41,152 bases of DNA from Spirochaetaceae bacterium (GCA_031262035.1 JAISIL010000095.1:1-41152), one strand, 5' to 3'; shown: positions 16,366-24,629, counted from the first letter of the stretch. Notes: generated by a model from the sequence alone, not told the origin. Program-made: numbers and translations.

Positions 16366-17954
16366 TGGCTAAATCATATCTTAGGGCCGGCTTCTCACTC
16401 TCTATCCTTACATTGATGTCCCGTGTGTTGGGGCTTGTTCGTGAAATGACTAAGGCTGCCTTCTTGGGGACGAGCGCATTGAGTGACAGTTTTACCGTGG
16501 CCTTTATGATTCCCAACTTTTTCAGGAGGCTCTTTGCCGAAGGGTCTATTTCGGTGGCTTTTATACCGACTTTTAAGGGTCTACTAGCCACCCCCCCCCT
16601 TCCCCCCCCGCAAGGGGGGGGGGAGAAGAACATCAGCTTGCGAGAATTTCTTTCTTGTATGCTGACCTTTCTTACCTTTTCGGTGGCTGTAGTTACCGGT
16701 TTGGGTATGTTGCTTGCACCGATTATTGTCAGGGTGTTTTTTGATATGGAAATGCCTGATGAAACGGCTTTGCTGACACGGATTATGTTTCCTTATCTTA
16801 CGATTATTTCTATTGCTGCCCTTTTTCAGGGGATATTGAACAGTGTAAAGATTTTTACCCCATCAGGGTTGGCGCCGATTTTGTTTAATATAGCAACGAT
16901 TGCAGGCACCTACATATTAAGCCCCTTTATGGTAAACCCGGCAAGAGCCATGGCCGTGGGGATTTTGGTAGGGGGCTTTTTGGAGGCGGCCATTCAATTG
17001 CCCTTTGTATTAAGGCAGGGTTTTCGCTTCTTTTTTACCGGCCTGGGGAAGGCGGCAAGGGACCCCGGTGTTAAGAAGGTGCTCTTGCTTATAGGGCCCA
17101 CCATTATTGGCATGGCAGGTTATCAGATTAATGACCTGGTGTCTACATCCCTGGCGACGGGGGCAGGGGAGGGGGTTGCTTCGAGCCTGCAATACAGTTT
17201 ACGCCTGCAGGAGCTGTTTCTGGGGGTGTTTGCTGTGTCATTAGGCACGGCCTTGCTGCCCGACCTTACCGAACATGCCAAATTGAATGACTGGAAATCC
17301 TATGGTGAAAAGCTGGCCGAAGCGATGAATATTCTAGGTCTTATTACTATTCCCATTACCTTTATTGCATTGGCACAGGGGAATAATCTTATTCGCCTGC
17401 TCTTTGAATCGAGGAGCTTTAACGAAAGGTCTGCAGCCTTGACCCTGACCGCATTTACCTTTCATATTCCCGGCCTGTATTTTATTGCCCTGAACCGTAT
17501 CCTTGCACCGGCCTTTTATGCAACAAGCAATTCGAAGTCGCCGACGATTGCAAGCCTTATCGGTTTTACGGTAAATATCAGCCTTGCTCTGCTGCTTGTC
17601 GGGCCGATGAAGGGTGGTGGTATCGCCCTGGCTCTTACCCTTGCCTCATTCTGTAATACTGTTTGTTTACTGGTATTCATGGGTCGGAATAAAACAATAG
17701 CTATTGCTCATATACTCAAGCCGGTGCTGCTCTACGATGTAAAACTCCTATTATATTCGGTAATTGCTCTTATACCTTCCTACTATTTTGGGGAGTATCT
17801 AAGCGGCGTCTTTGCCGGACGGGGAAGGCTTATATCTTATGGAGCGCCCTTTATTCTTTCGGCCCTGCTCTTTGCAGTCATTGGTGTAGGACTGCTGATT
17901 CTGACTAAAGATTCAAACTTACGAAAAATGAAGATGATAGGCAAAAAGGCTTGA
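16365..17954 (+). CDS. murJ: lipid II flippase MurJ, with in-frame C/G repeat
   Basis: The 529-residue polytopic membrane protein is MurJ (MviN), which flips lipid II for peptidoglycan synthesis. Signatures are SRVLGLVREMTKAAFLGTSALSD split over residues 19-41, then NFFRRLFAEGSISVAFIPTF and later SLGTALLPDLTEHA. About 14 hydrophobic segments can be traced. Residues about 73-88 (LLATPPLPPPQGGGEK) do not look like MurJ; they are encoded by a C9, C8 and G10 palindromic tract. The gene follows the diesterase remnant with a one-base overlap and ends before convergent lipoprotein genes. Confidence 0.94.
   Translation: MAKSYLRAGFSLSILTLMSRVLGLVREMTKAAFLGTSALSDSFTVAFMIPNFFRRLFAEGSISVAFIPTFKGLLATPPLPPPQGGGEKNISLREFLSCMLTFLTFSVAVVTGLGMLLAPIIVRVFFDMEMPDETALLTRIMFPYLTIISIAALFQGILNSVKIFTPSGLAPILFNIATIAGTYILSPFMVNPARAMAVGILVGGFLEAAIQLPFVLRQGFRFFFTGLGKAARDPGVKKVLLLIGPTIIGMAGYQINDLVSTSLATGAGEGVASSLQYSLRLQELFLGVFAVSLGTALLPDLTEHAKLNDWKSYGEKLAEAMNILGLITIPITFIALAQGNNLIRLLFESRSFNERSAALTLTAFTFHIPGLYFIALNRILAPAFYATSNSKSPTIASLIGFTVNISLALLLVGPMKGGGIALALTLASFCNTVCLLVFMGRNKTIAIAHILKPVLLYDVKLLLYSVIALIPSYYFGEYLSGVFAGRGRLISYGAPFILSALLFAVIGVGLLILTKDSNLRKMKMIGKKA
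16591..16626. repeat. C9/C8/G10 palindromic tract inside murJ
   Basis: C9 (16591-16599), TT, C8 (16602-16609), GCAA, then G10 (16614-16623). C8 and G8 pair around a GCAA tetraloop, which as RNA is of the stable GNRA class. The tract is in frame, so a slip of one base in any run would truncate MurJ. Confidence 0.85.
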
Positions 17955-17975
17955 GGTTCATCTTTTTTATATATT

Positions 17976-18947
17976 TTACTCATCACGTTTTGTGTAGGGG
18001 CCTGTCCAGGCGGTTCTGGGGTGATAGAGATACAAACCGGCTGCCTTGCCCTTACTGCTATAGTATGTATTAAATGTTTCGCCATTGTTACCAAAAGCAT
18101 CATCATTTGCAATATTCACATTTGATTCCAATAGAATAGACCGTATCGGGTTTTCGGCGAATGCATCTTCGGGAATTGTTGTTAGGCTTGCAGGAATAGT
18201 AATTATTTCTATGTTATTATTGGCAAAGGCTTTTGTGGCAAGGCTTGTCAGGTTTGGGGGCAGGGTAACATCGCTGAGCCAGCAATTAGAAAAAGCATAT
18301 TCTTCAATTGTGCTAATATGTTGGGGAATACTCAGTTTTGATAAATAGAACGAAGAATTTCTAAAGGCACTCTTGCTGATGGTAGTTATAGTTTCGGGAA
18401 ATGAAATTGATAAGATATTGTAGTAAATTCTGGCAAAGACACCTTCTGCAATGGCCGTTATTGCCTGGCCATTGTGCTGAGCAGGTATTTTGATAGGCAC
18501 GCCATCCCAGCCGGGCCAGTTTACACCGGAAATAGTCTGACCATCATACTGGTAGAATTCTTGCCAGACAGCAACAAAAGTTATATCTGTGACAGAATGG
18601 CTTTCTTCAGATTCATATTCAAAATAGTTATAGGGAAGATAAATCCACTTAAATGCTTCTCCGTCGATAGTATAGGCATCTTTCAGCTTCCAGCCTGCAA
18701 AAATTATGGTACCATCTTCACGGGTAAGATTATTTTCGGGCATTTGCATTATGAGGATAGATTCATTTTGCTTATACTGAGTGTTATCAATCGGAACAGG
18801 GCCACCGGATGGGTCAATGTAGGTAACATTGACATAAGTATCGCCATTTTCATCAGGGATATAATAGAAACAGGAGATTAATAGCAGGCTGAGCGCTATG
18901 CTTATCGGTATAAGAAGGAGCAATTTAATCTTCGCGATACGGGCCAT
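17976..18947 (-). CDS. BspA-like leucine-rich-repeat lipoprotein
   Basis: The 323-residue product has a lipoprotein signal peptide: hydrophobic residues 8-25 and a lipobox LLISC with Cys26. Residues about 35-130 form a module ending in FAGWKL and VAVWQEF, like the InlB-type B-repeat fold. Residues about 140-280 hold BspA-type (LRR_5) repeats, e.g. TITTISKSAFRNSS and HISTIEEYAFSNCWL. The C-terminus (NIANDDAFGNNG, then TYYSSKGKAAGLYLY) is shared with the next gene upstream. GGAGG nine bases before the ATG supports the start although it overlaps the preceding gene by 23 bases. Probably surface or periplasmic, for binding or adhesion. Confidence 0.88.
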   Translation of the reverse strand: MARIAKIKLLLLIPISIALSLLLISCFYYIPDENGDTYVNVTYIDPSGGPVPIDNTQYKQNESILIMQMPENNLTREDGTIIFAGWKLKDAYTIDGEAFKWIYLPYNYFEYESEESHSVTDITFVAVWQEFYQYDGQTISGVNWPGWDGVPIKIPAQHNGQAITAIAEGVFARIYYNILSISFPETITTISKSAFRNSSFYLSKLSIPQHISTIEEYAFSNCWLSDVTLPPNLTSLATKAFANNNIEIITIPASLTTIPEDAFAENPIRSILLESNVNIANDDAFGNNGETFNTYYSSKGKAAGLYLYHPRTAWTGPYTKRDE

Positions 18948-19620
18948 CCCAAGCGCCTCCTGTATAGAGATAAACGCCGCCCTTCATTCCATTGTCCCGG
19001 TAATAGGTGCGGAATTCCGCACCATAGTCTCCAAAGGAAGTATCATCGGCAATCGCTACATTTGCGGCAATCGTAATGGTCGTTATCATACTATCAAATG
19101 CAGCAGTGCCGACACTTTGTATGCTTTCAGGTAAGATGAGGTTTGTATAGTCTGTTCTGTTAAAAGCAGAATCTCCAATAGCGACAACAGGTTTATCACC
19201 AAATGTTGCCGGAATAAAAGGCCTTCTTTCGCTTCCAAAATAACTGGTGATGGTCGCTTTGCCGTCTGCGACGGTATAGCTGAACGGACTGTTATCGGGA
19301 TTGTCTTTCCATTTTGCATAAAGATAGAGGTCGGCTGATATTGTAAGTCTATCGCCCGGCTTGTATAATTTGATTCCATCTTCAGTGTTAGCAAGCCAGC
19401 CTTCAAAACTGAGGTTCCCTCGCTTTAAATTGCCCTGGCCTGCAATAGTAAAAGTTTCCCAGTCATAATACTTTTTTGTTTCAGGAATTTCCCCCGAGGT
19501 AGCGCCATTATCGTCATAGAAGACATAGAAGTCGCCGGACATATCGCAGGATAGAAAGCTTAAGAAGGTTACAGCGAAGATGAGCATCAAGAAAACCGGC
19601 CTGAAAATTTTTTGTATCAT
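18925..19620 (-). CDS. lipoprotein with B-repeat-like module and BspA-like C-terminus
   Basis: The 231-residue product starts MIQKIFRPVFLMLIFAVTF and has lipobox LSFLSC with Cys25. The first module (to about residue 95) ends LSFEGWLANTEDG and LYLYAKWKD. One or two LRR_5 units follow (DKPVVAIGDSAFNRTDYTNL). The last 45 residues, NVAIADDTSFGDYG then TYYRDNGMKGGVYLY, match the C-terminus of the following gene. The start at 19620 follows GGAGGAAGGCCT and overlaps the stop of the upstream lipoprotein (ATGA). A paralogue of the downstream gene, probably by tandem duplication. Confidence 0.87.
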   Translation of the reverse strand: MIQKIFRPVFLMLIFAVTFLSFLSCDMSGDFYVFYDDNGATSGEIPETKKYYDWETFTIAGQGNLKRGNLSFEGWLANTEDGIKLYKPGDRLTISADLYLYAKWKDNPDNSPFSYTVADGKATITSYFGSERRPFIPATFGDKPVVAIGDSAFNRTDYTNLILPESIQSVGTAAFDSMITTITIAANVAIADDTSFGDYGAEFRTYYRDNGMKGGVYLYTGGAWDGPYRED

Positions 19621-19973
19621 AGGCCTTCCTCCGGCGTCCATAGCGCAACAAATGAGTAAGTTCCAGTTCCGTCATTGGGAATGCTGATTGTGTCCCCCGC
19701 TTGATACACCTTCTCTGTTTCAAATTCAGAAAAAGAACAATAATCTATTTTCCAGCCTGAAAAAGTATGACCCGGATAAAAAACCGTTTCCGGCTTGGCA
19801 AGAATAGTAAAAGTTTGGCCTGGGAAATAAACATTTGAATCGACCGGAGCATTGCCTGTTGCTTCTTCTGTAATTGAATAGTAGACCTTTACAACAGCAT
19901 TGTCCCGATACATATCCGGACAAGCACTCAAGAGTAAGGATATAATGATAAAAATTACTCCTATTCTCTTCAT
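19617..19973 (-). CDS. short lipoprotein with B-repeat-like module
   Basis: The 118-residue product has a signal peptide MKRIGVIFIIISLLLSAC with lipobox Cys18. The rest is one module with YYSITEEATG, TFSGWKIDYC and a final YSFVALWTPEEG, matching the first module of the two downstream lipoproteins but without leucine-rich repeats. It is eight bases after the preceding membrane-protein gene, and no Shine-Dalgarno is visible in that gap, so it may rely on translational coupling. Confidence 0.82.
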   Translation of the reverse strand: MKRIGVIFIIISLLLSACPDMYRDNAVVKVYYSITEEATGNAPVDSNVYFPGQTFTILAKPETVFYPGHTFSGWKIDYCSFSEFETEKVYQAGDTISIPNDGTGTYSFVALWTPEEGL

Positions 19974-19981
19974 ATAAATAA

Positions 19982-20464
19982 CTAAAAATAATACACGACC
20001 TGGCCATTTTTGAATTTGACAGGCGATGCATGTAGTTTTTTATCGGAGACGGCATCAAGTATGATGCCGGTTATGAGTAAGGCGGTTCCTGTAGCCGCGG
20101 TGCCAATGGTAATCTCTAACCAGGGAGAGGCCGGATAAAAATCCTTGAAAAGAAAATCCCAGCCTTCCCGAAGCCAAGGCCAAAGGTTTTGGTCCGCCCA
20201 GCCGTTTTTATACACCGTCCCAAAGGTAAAAAGCGTTACGCCTAGCACTACAACAAAGTCAAAGGTAGCAAGGCCGATAATTGGAGCCGCAGGAACAGCC
20301 AGTAGACTGCCCCCTGCTAAGGTAAACCATCCCCCTACAGTAGTGGGCAATTTTGAAAAATCATACTCGTGGTGTTCTAATGCAGTAAAACCGAATTCTT
20401 GTGCAGATAAACCACAAAGACATGCAAAAAGGAGGATTATACTAATGATAATCACTTTCTTCAT
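19982..20464 (-). CDS. exported or membrane protein starting one base after tRNA-Lys
   Basis: The 160-residue product starts MKKVIIISIILLFACLCGL with probable signal-peptidase cleavage after LSA, then has hydrophobic segments at about residues 40-85 and 120-143. No family is recognised. Its ATG lies one base downstream of the tRNA-Lys discriminator base, and the sequence upstream is entirely tRNA, so there is no Shine-Dalgarno. A start three codons upstream (20473) would lie inside the tRNA and is rejected. If the tRNA 3' end is matured by RNase Z, the remaining mRNA begins T-ATG. Confidence 0.83.
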   Translation of the reverse strand: MKKVIIISIILLFACLCGLSAQEFGFTALEHHEYDFSKLPTTVGGWFTLAGGSLLAVPAAPIIGLATFDFVVVLGVTLFTFGTVYKNGWADQNLWPWLREGWDFLFKDFYPASPWLEITIGTAATGTALLITGIILDAVSDKKLHASPVKFKNGQVVYYF

Positions 20465-20465
20465 A

Positions 20466-20538
20466 TGAGCCAAGATGGATTCGGACCATCGACCACCGCC
20501 TTAAAAGGGCGATGCTCTACCAACTGAGCTATTGGCCC
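20466..20538 (-). tRNA. tRNA-Lys (UUU)
   Basis: The minus strand folds as a full cloverleaf of 73 bases. The acceptor GGGCCAA pairs with TTGGCTC with one G-T pair. The D arm is GCTCAGTTGGTAGAGC, the anticodon loop CTTTTAA (anticodon TTT), and the T arm GATGG, TCCGAAT, CCATC. Discriminator A. CCA is not encoded. It is 76 bases downstream of tRNA-Phe. Confidence 0.95.
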
Positions 20539-20569
20539 GTGCAACGGCCATTTCAGGCCAGTTGTGGAT

Positions 20570-20613
20570 AATTGCGAAGCAATTCTCTGGAAGAAAGCCC
20601 GGAGGGCTTTCTT
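20570..20613. repeat. two trinucleotide-loop hairpins between the tRNAs
   Basis: Stem AATTGC, loop GAA (20570-20584), and stem AAGAAAGCCC, loop GGA, stem GGGCTTTCTT (20591-20613). The second starts two bases from the tRNA-Phe 3' end, without a T-tract on the minus strand, so it may be a processing or stability element rather than a terminator. Confidence 0.7.
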
Positions 20614-20614
20614 T

Positions 20615-20687
20615 TGCCGCCTCGCGGAATTGAACCGCAGACACGCAGATTTTCAGTCTGCTGCTCTACCAACTGAGCTAAGGCGGC
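20615..20687 (-). tRNA. tRNA-Phe (GAA)
   Basis: The minus strand gives a 73-base cloverleaf. The acceptor GCCGCCT pairs with AGGCGGC. The D arm is GCTCAGTTGGTAGAGC. The anticodon stem GCAGA/TCTGC encloses loop CTGAAAA (anticodon GAA). The T arm is GCGG, TTCAATT, CCGC. Discriminator A, CCA not encoded. It is the first gene of the tRNA-lipoprotein transcript. Confidence 0.95.
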
Positions 20688-20690
20688 AAC

Positions 20691-20736
20691 GTAAAATCCT
20701 TCGGATTTTACTTACGGAGTTTGCTGCGCAAACTCC
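20691..20736. repeat. two perfect trinucleotide-loop hairpins before tRNA-Phe
   Basis: Stem GTAAAATCC, loop TTC, and its perfect complement at 20691-20711, followed four bases later by stem GGAGTTTGC, loop TGC, and its complement at 20716-20736. They fill the predicted 5' leader of the tRNA-Phe transcript. Confidence 0.8.
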
Positions 20737-20746
20737 ATATGTATTC

Positions 20747-20775
20747 AGTATATAAAAAATGGCAAAAAGTGTCAA
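20747..20775 (-). promoter_or_regulatory. promoter of the tRNA-lipoprotein transcript
   Basis: On the minus strand TTGACA (20775-20770), a 17-base spacer and TATACT (20752-20747) form a strong promoter. The -35 box contains the stop codon of the upstream glycosyltransferase gene. Start of transcription is expected near 20740. Confidence 0.8.
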
Positions 20776-22040
20776 GGGTTTTCTTTAAAAAAAATTTTTC
20801 TCATGGTTTTTTCGGCTTTTTGGTAGATTTGGACGAGGCGCTGGGCGAGGGGGGCTATGTCCCAGTTTTGGGAGTAGGCGAGGGCGCCTTCGGATTTTTC
20901 GCGGTAAAGGGTTTCGTCTTCAAGGAGTTGGCAAACCCGCTTTTTGAAGGCTTCTTGATTGTTGTCTACAAGGAAGCCGCTTGGCCGTTCATCTTTGTCC
21001 TTGCCGGCAATAGGAGGTCCCATTACATTGATTGTGCCCTCTGCCGCAATGGCCACTACAGGCAGGCCTGACATCATTGCTTCTATGGTGACAAGGCCCT
21101 GGGTTTCGGTAAGGGAGGGGAACAGGAAGATTGAAGAGGCGGCATAAAGCAGGGAGATTGTTTCGCGGTCAAGATAGTCTGTCCAGATGATGTAATCCTG
21201 CATGTTTTCTGTTTTGCTTTGGAAATAGTAATAGTCGGGGCCATTGCCGGCAAATACAAAAACTGCTTCCGGATGCTTTTGAACGATATCCGGTGCAATA
21301 CTTAAAAGAAAATTGATGTTTTTTTCCTGTGCAATACGGCCTGAGAATAATAGAATTTTCTTGTCTTTTACTTCAGGGAAAAGCGAATCAAACACATCCC
21401 GAAAAACATTGACCTCGACTTTGCTGTGTTTAAAAAGTGCAGATTCAATGCCTGTTGGTAATAATTCTACATCCTGCTTAACCTTCCATTTTTTGTGCAA
21501 GAGTTCTACCATTTTTGCTGTCGGGGCGGTGATAATATCTGCCTGTGCAAAAATAAATTTTCTGATTATTCTTATGGCAAGAAAAGGCAAAAATAAAGGT
21601 AGGTGCGGCATGACATGTGAGTAAGAAGGTATATAATCTTCCCAGAGTGTATGAAAAGTATACACCAATGGTTTTCTGAACAATTGTGCATAAGTTGAAC
21701 CAAAGTTAAACATGATAAATTCACTGTGTATATGAATAATATCAGGGTCAAATTTGTGTACTTCCTGCTGCACCCAGATGCTTCTATACGGTTTTGCCAT
21801 ACGGTCTTCATGCGAGAAAAAAAGCCCGTGCGAAGGAACGCGTAGAACCTTTATTCTGTTTACTTCGGAAAGATTCATTTTACTGCTTATCTTTCTTGGT
21901 GTGCCGGCTTCGGGATACTGTGAACAGATAATCATTACCTCGTGCCCCAGGCGGACAAGGGCCTTGGAAAAAGTATCTACCGCAACGGTAACACCATTAA
22001 TACGAGGCCAATAAGCGTCGGTAAACATTGCAATTTTCAT
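20772..22040 (-). CDS. glycosyltransferase family 4
   Basis: The 422-residue product has a GT-B fold. The N-terminal Rossmann part is MKIAMFTDAYWPRINGVTVAV, with DIIHIHSEF further on. The C-terminal nucleotide-sugar domain has LLFSGRIAQEKNINFL and the acidic SLTETQGLVTIEAMMSGLPVV motif of retaining enzymes. The layout resembles 1,2-diacylglycerol glucosyltransferases that make membrane glycolipids, which spirochaetes use, but the acceptor cannot be read from the sequence. Overlaps the VanZ-like gene by four bases, so cotranscribed. Confidence 0.88.
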   Translation of the reverse strand: MKIAMFTDAYWPRINGVTVAVDTFSKALVRLGHEVMIICSQYPEAGTPRKISSKMNLSEVNRIKVLRVPSHGLFFSHEDRMAKPYRSIWVQQEVHKFDPDIIHIHSEFIMFNFGSTYAQLFRKPLVYTFHTLWEDYIPSYSHVMPHLPLFLPFLAIRIIRKFIFAQADIITAPTAKMVELLHKKWKVKQDVELLPTGIESALFKHSKVEVNVFRDVFDSLFPEVKDKKILLFSGRIAQEKNINFLLSIAPDIVQKHPEAVFVFAGNGPDYYYFQSKTENMQDYIIWTDYLDRETISLLYAASSIFLFPSLTETQGLVTIEAMMSGLPVVAIAAEGTINVMGPPIAGKDKDERPSGFLVDNNQEAFKKRVCQLLEDETLYREKSEGALAYSQNWDIAPLAQRLVQIYQKAEKTMRKIFFKENP

Positions 22041-22429
22041 GGTATGTTCCTTCTAATCACCTTTCCTTTCATAAGGAGGCAGAGAAATGCACCTATCAGC
22101 GCACCCAGGGAATCGGCTAGTAAATCGAATATATTACAATCCCTGCCGGGGGTAAAGTATTGATGTATTTCATCGCTGAGACCATATAAGATAGATACAG
22201 CAATGGTGATAAGTAATGCAAAAACCGGTTTTGCTTTCCAGTCTTGTGTGCTGAACCAAAAGCCTGCACAAAAGGAAAGGCTTGCATAGGCTAAAAGGTG
22301 CTGGAATTTATCCCATCCGAAGATACCTTTTGGCTGTGGCAATACACTTTGTGCAGAAAGGCTGAAGATTCCAATTGCAATTATAAGGGCGGGAAGCCTG
22401 AATAAAATTTTAATTGCTCTGTTATTCAT
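22037..22429 (-). CDS. VanZ-like membrane protein
   Basis: The 130-residue product (from MNNRAIKILFRL) has four hydrophobic segments and the VanZ family marks DKFQHLLAYASLSF and LSDEIHQYFTPGR followed by DLLADSLGALIG. VanZ-like proteins are small inner-membrane proteins of unclear role, first met in glycopeptide resistance. The ATG at 22429 overlaps the MFS stop by eight bases; a longer frame to 22477 would sit inside the MFS gene. Confidence 0.85.
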   Translation of the reverse strand: MNNRAIKILFRLPALIIAIGIFSLSAQSVLPQPKGIFGWDKFQHLLAYASLSFCAGFWFSTQDWKAKPVFALLITIAVSILYGLSDEIHQYFTPGRDCNIFDLLADSLGALIGAFLCLLMKGKVIRRNIP

Positions 22430-23846
22430 GATGTGTGTTTGTTCTCCTTTGCAGCGAGATAAACACGCCCGCTGCACATATTATAGTAAAAATGATAAAA
22501 CCGATGCGGAAACAGCGGACAATTTGTGCTTTTGAAGCCTGTTCCAGAGTTTCGCCGCCTAGTTGCAGGCTCATAATGATACTGATAAGCCCCATACTAA
22601 TGACATCGCCTATATTACGGGATGTAGCTATGAGCGATGAGGCCATGCTATAATCACTGGCCTGAACGCTTGACATTATAGCAGTTTGATTAGGACTTGA
22701 AAAGAGGCCAAAACCAATGCCGGTAAGCAGAAGTGAGGCCATTACAAAGGCCAATGGGGTGTTTATATTAAAGAAAATAAAACACACAAGTGCCACGGTG
22801 CAGACGGCCATGCCGCTTGAGGCAAGTATAAATGGTGAGTGCTTGTCGGACATGCGGCCTGAAATAGGCGATATGATTGCCTGCAAAACAGGCTGGCATA
22901 CCATAAAAAGACCGGCAGACCAGGCATTCATTCCTTTTACTTCTTGTAAATAAATAGACATGAGATAACTTACTGCGAAGGTGGCGGCATAATTGAACAT
23001 TGCTGCAAGGTTTGACAATGAAAAATTTGGATTGCGGACAAAAATTCGCACATCTATCAAGGGGTTCTTTGTTTTTAGTTCGATGACACAAAATACTACA
23101 CAGCCGGCAAGGCCAAGGATAATCAATAAAATTGCTAAGCGGGAATCGGTTATAGTGAGTAATCCGTAGAGTAGCATAAATAGTGCTATAATAAAGATAA
23201 TAACACCAGGTAAATCAAATTTGAAAGTCTTTTTAATTAGCAGTTCTGTTCGCTCTTTTACGGGAACAAATATCAGGGAACAGAGCATGGCAATGAAGCA
23301 GATAATTGCCATAGACACAAACACTGAACGCCAGCCGAATGTTGCAGTGAGCATACCACCAAGCACCGGTCCAATGGAAATACCCATATAAGTTGCTGCT
23401 GCGTAAAAACCCATTACCTTGCCTCTTTGGTTTGCCGGAAATGCATCGACCAGTATGGCAATATTGGTGGCGAAGAGCATTGCCGATGCAATTCCCTGCC
23501 CAATACGCAGAGCAAGCATCACCGGCATTGAGGGGGCAAAAACGGCAATTGTAGAAAAGATAAAGAACAGTGCACAACCGCTAATCAGAACGGAACGGCG
23601 GTTAAAAGGGCTGCCGCTTGTGTCACCGGAATCGGCAATTTTTCCAAAGGGTAGGGCAAGGCAGACGGCCAATAAAAGGTAGGCATTTACCAGCCAGGTA
23701 AGGCCTGAAGCACTTGCGTTAAATTCATTGCCTATTGAAGGTATGGCAAGGTTCAATGCACTGCCTGAATAGGTAGTAATTAGTGCGGTGGAAATAGCCA
23801 TAGCAAGTATACCTGCATGGTTTGTTGTTACTTTTTCTCTACTCAT
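22422..23846 (-). CDS. MFS transporter, DHA2 (14-TM) drug-efflux type
   Basis: The 474-residue product has 14 hydrophobic segments. Motifs of the drug:H+ antiporter-2 group are visible: LNLAIPSIGNEFNASASGLTW (helix 1 and following loop), LPFGKIADSGD (motif A position), RIGQGIASAMLFATN, and GPVLGGMLTATFGWRSVF (motif C). Likely exports toxic compounds by proton antiport. It follows the AlkC-like gene by 25 bases. Confidence 0.9.
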   Translation of the reverse strand: MSREKVTTNHAGILAMAISTALITTYSGSALNLAIPSIGNEFNASASGLTWLVNAYLLLAVCLALPFGKIADSGDTSGSPFNRRSVLISGCALFFIFSTIAVFAPSMPVMLALRIGQGIASAMLFATNIAILVDAFPANQRGKVMGFYAAATYMGISIGPVLGGMLTATFGWRSVFVSMAIICFIAMLCSLIFVPVKERTELLIKKTFKFDLPGVIIFIIALFMLLYGLLTITDSRLAILLIILGLAGCVVFCVIELKTKNPLIDVRIFVRNPNFSLSNLAAMFNYAATFAVSYLMSIYLQEVKGMNAWSAGLFMVCQPVLQAIISPISGRMSDKHSPFILASSGMAVCTVALVCFIFFNINTPLAFVMASLLLTGIGFGLFSSPNQTAIMSSVQASDYSMASSLIATSRNIGDVISMGLISIIMSLQLGGETLEQASKAQIVRCFRIGFIIFTIICAAGVFISLQRRTNTHHE

Positions 23847-23871
23847 TTTTCATACTTCATTTATGTATATT

Positions 23872-24609
23872 TTATTTATGTATACTTCTTAGACCATGCT
23901 TGATTATCCAGGCACATTCTTTTGTAGGCACTTCTGCTTCCCATTCAGCAATTATCTCTTTTGCCTTTTCCGGAAATTCTTTGTATAAATCATTTAGATT
24001 ATTGCCAACACTTTTTTGCACAAATCGTGATGTATCGTTTCGAAGGTTGCCAAGAATTTTCTTGTAGCTAGCAAAATCAGTAAGCCCTGCGTAAGTTTTC
24101 TTTGCCCAAGGTAGCGCTATTCTGACCCCTTCGCTGGAAAGACGGCGAACGTGCACATTATCGCTCTTACTCCACTTGAGCATTGTTTTTATTGTCTCTT
24201 TTGTTTTATTTTCAAGCAAGGGACGGATTGCATACTCCCCGGTAAAACGCTGGGTCAATTGTTCAATAAATGACAGAGAAAGTGCAGCGTCCTCGCAGGC
24301 ATGCCGTTCAAGATAACGGCCTACCGGCCAGAGCCACCAGCCTTCGGTAAACATTCCGGTTTCCTGCTGCAGGGGCGGCCCCAGGATATTTTCGAAGAGC
24401 CTGATGTTAAACGAATAATCTTTGGGAAGATATTGTTCGAAGGCATCAGCAAAAACATTAACTCGGGCAGAAAAGGGCTTGTCGTCTATGTTTTTCTCGA
24501 CATACTTACGATAAGCATTCGCCGGGAAGTCCGGGTAAAAAGGCTGAACCTTCCCTGCCAAGAGTTTGGCACAGTCTGCATTGTAGTAGTCCTTAAATTT
24601 CTTTGCCAT
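23872..24609 (-). CDS. AlkC-like DNA alkylation repair glycosylase
   Basis: The 245-residue product is an all-helical HEAT-like-repeat protein. HVRRLSSEGVRIALPWAKK and RFVQKSVGNNLNDLYKEFPE, ending ECAWIIKHGLRSIHK, are typical of the AlkC family, which excises 3-methyladenine and related lesions. The Trp/Asp residues of the lesion site cannot be assigned with certainty. It has its own promoter and leads an operon with the MFS, VanZ-like and glycosyltransferase genes. Confidence 0.82.
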   Translation of the reverse strand: MAKKFKDYYNADCAKLLAGKVQPFYPDFPANAYRKYVEKNIDDKPFSARVNVFADAFEQYLPKDYSFNIRLFENILGPPLQQETGMFTEGWWLWPVGRYLERHACEDAALSLSFIEQLTQRFTGEYAIRPLLENKTKETIKTMLKWSKSDNVHVRRLSSEGVRIALPWAKKTYAGLTDFASYKKILGNLRNDTSRFVQKSVGNNLNDLYKEFPEKAKEIIAEWEAEVPTKECAWIIKHGLRSIHK

Positions 24610-24629
24610 GTGGCTTGGTTCCTACTAAT

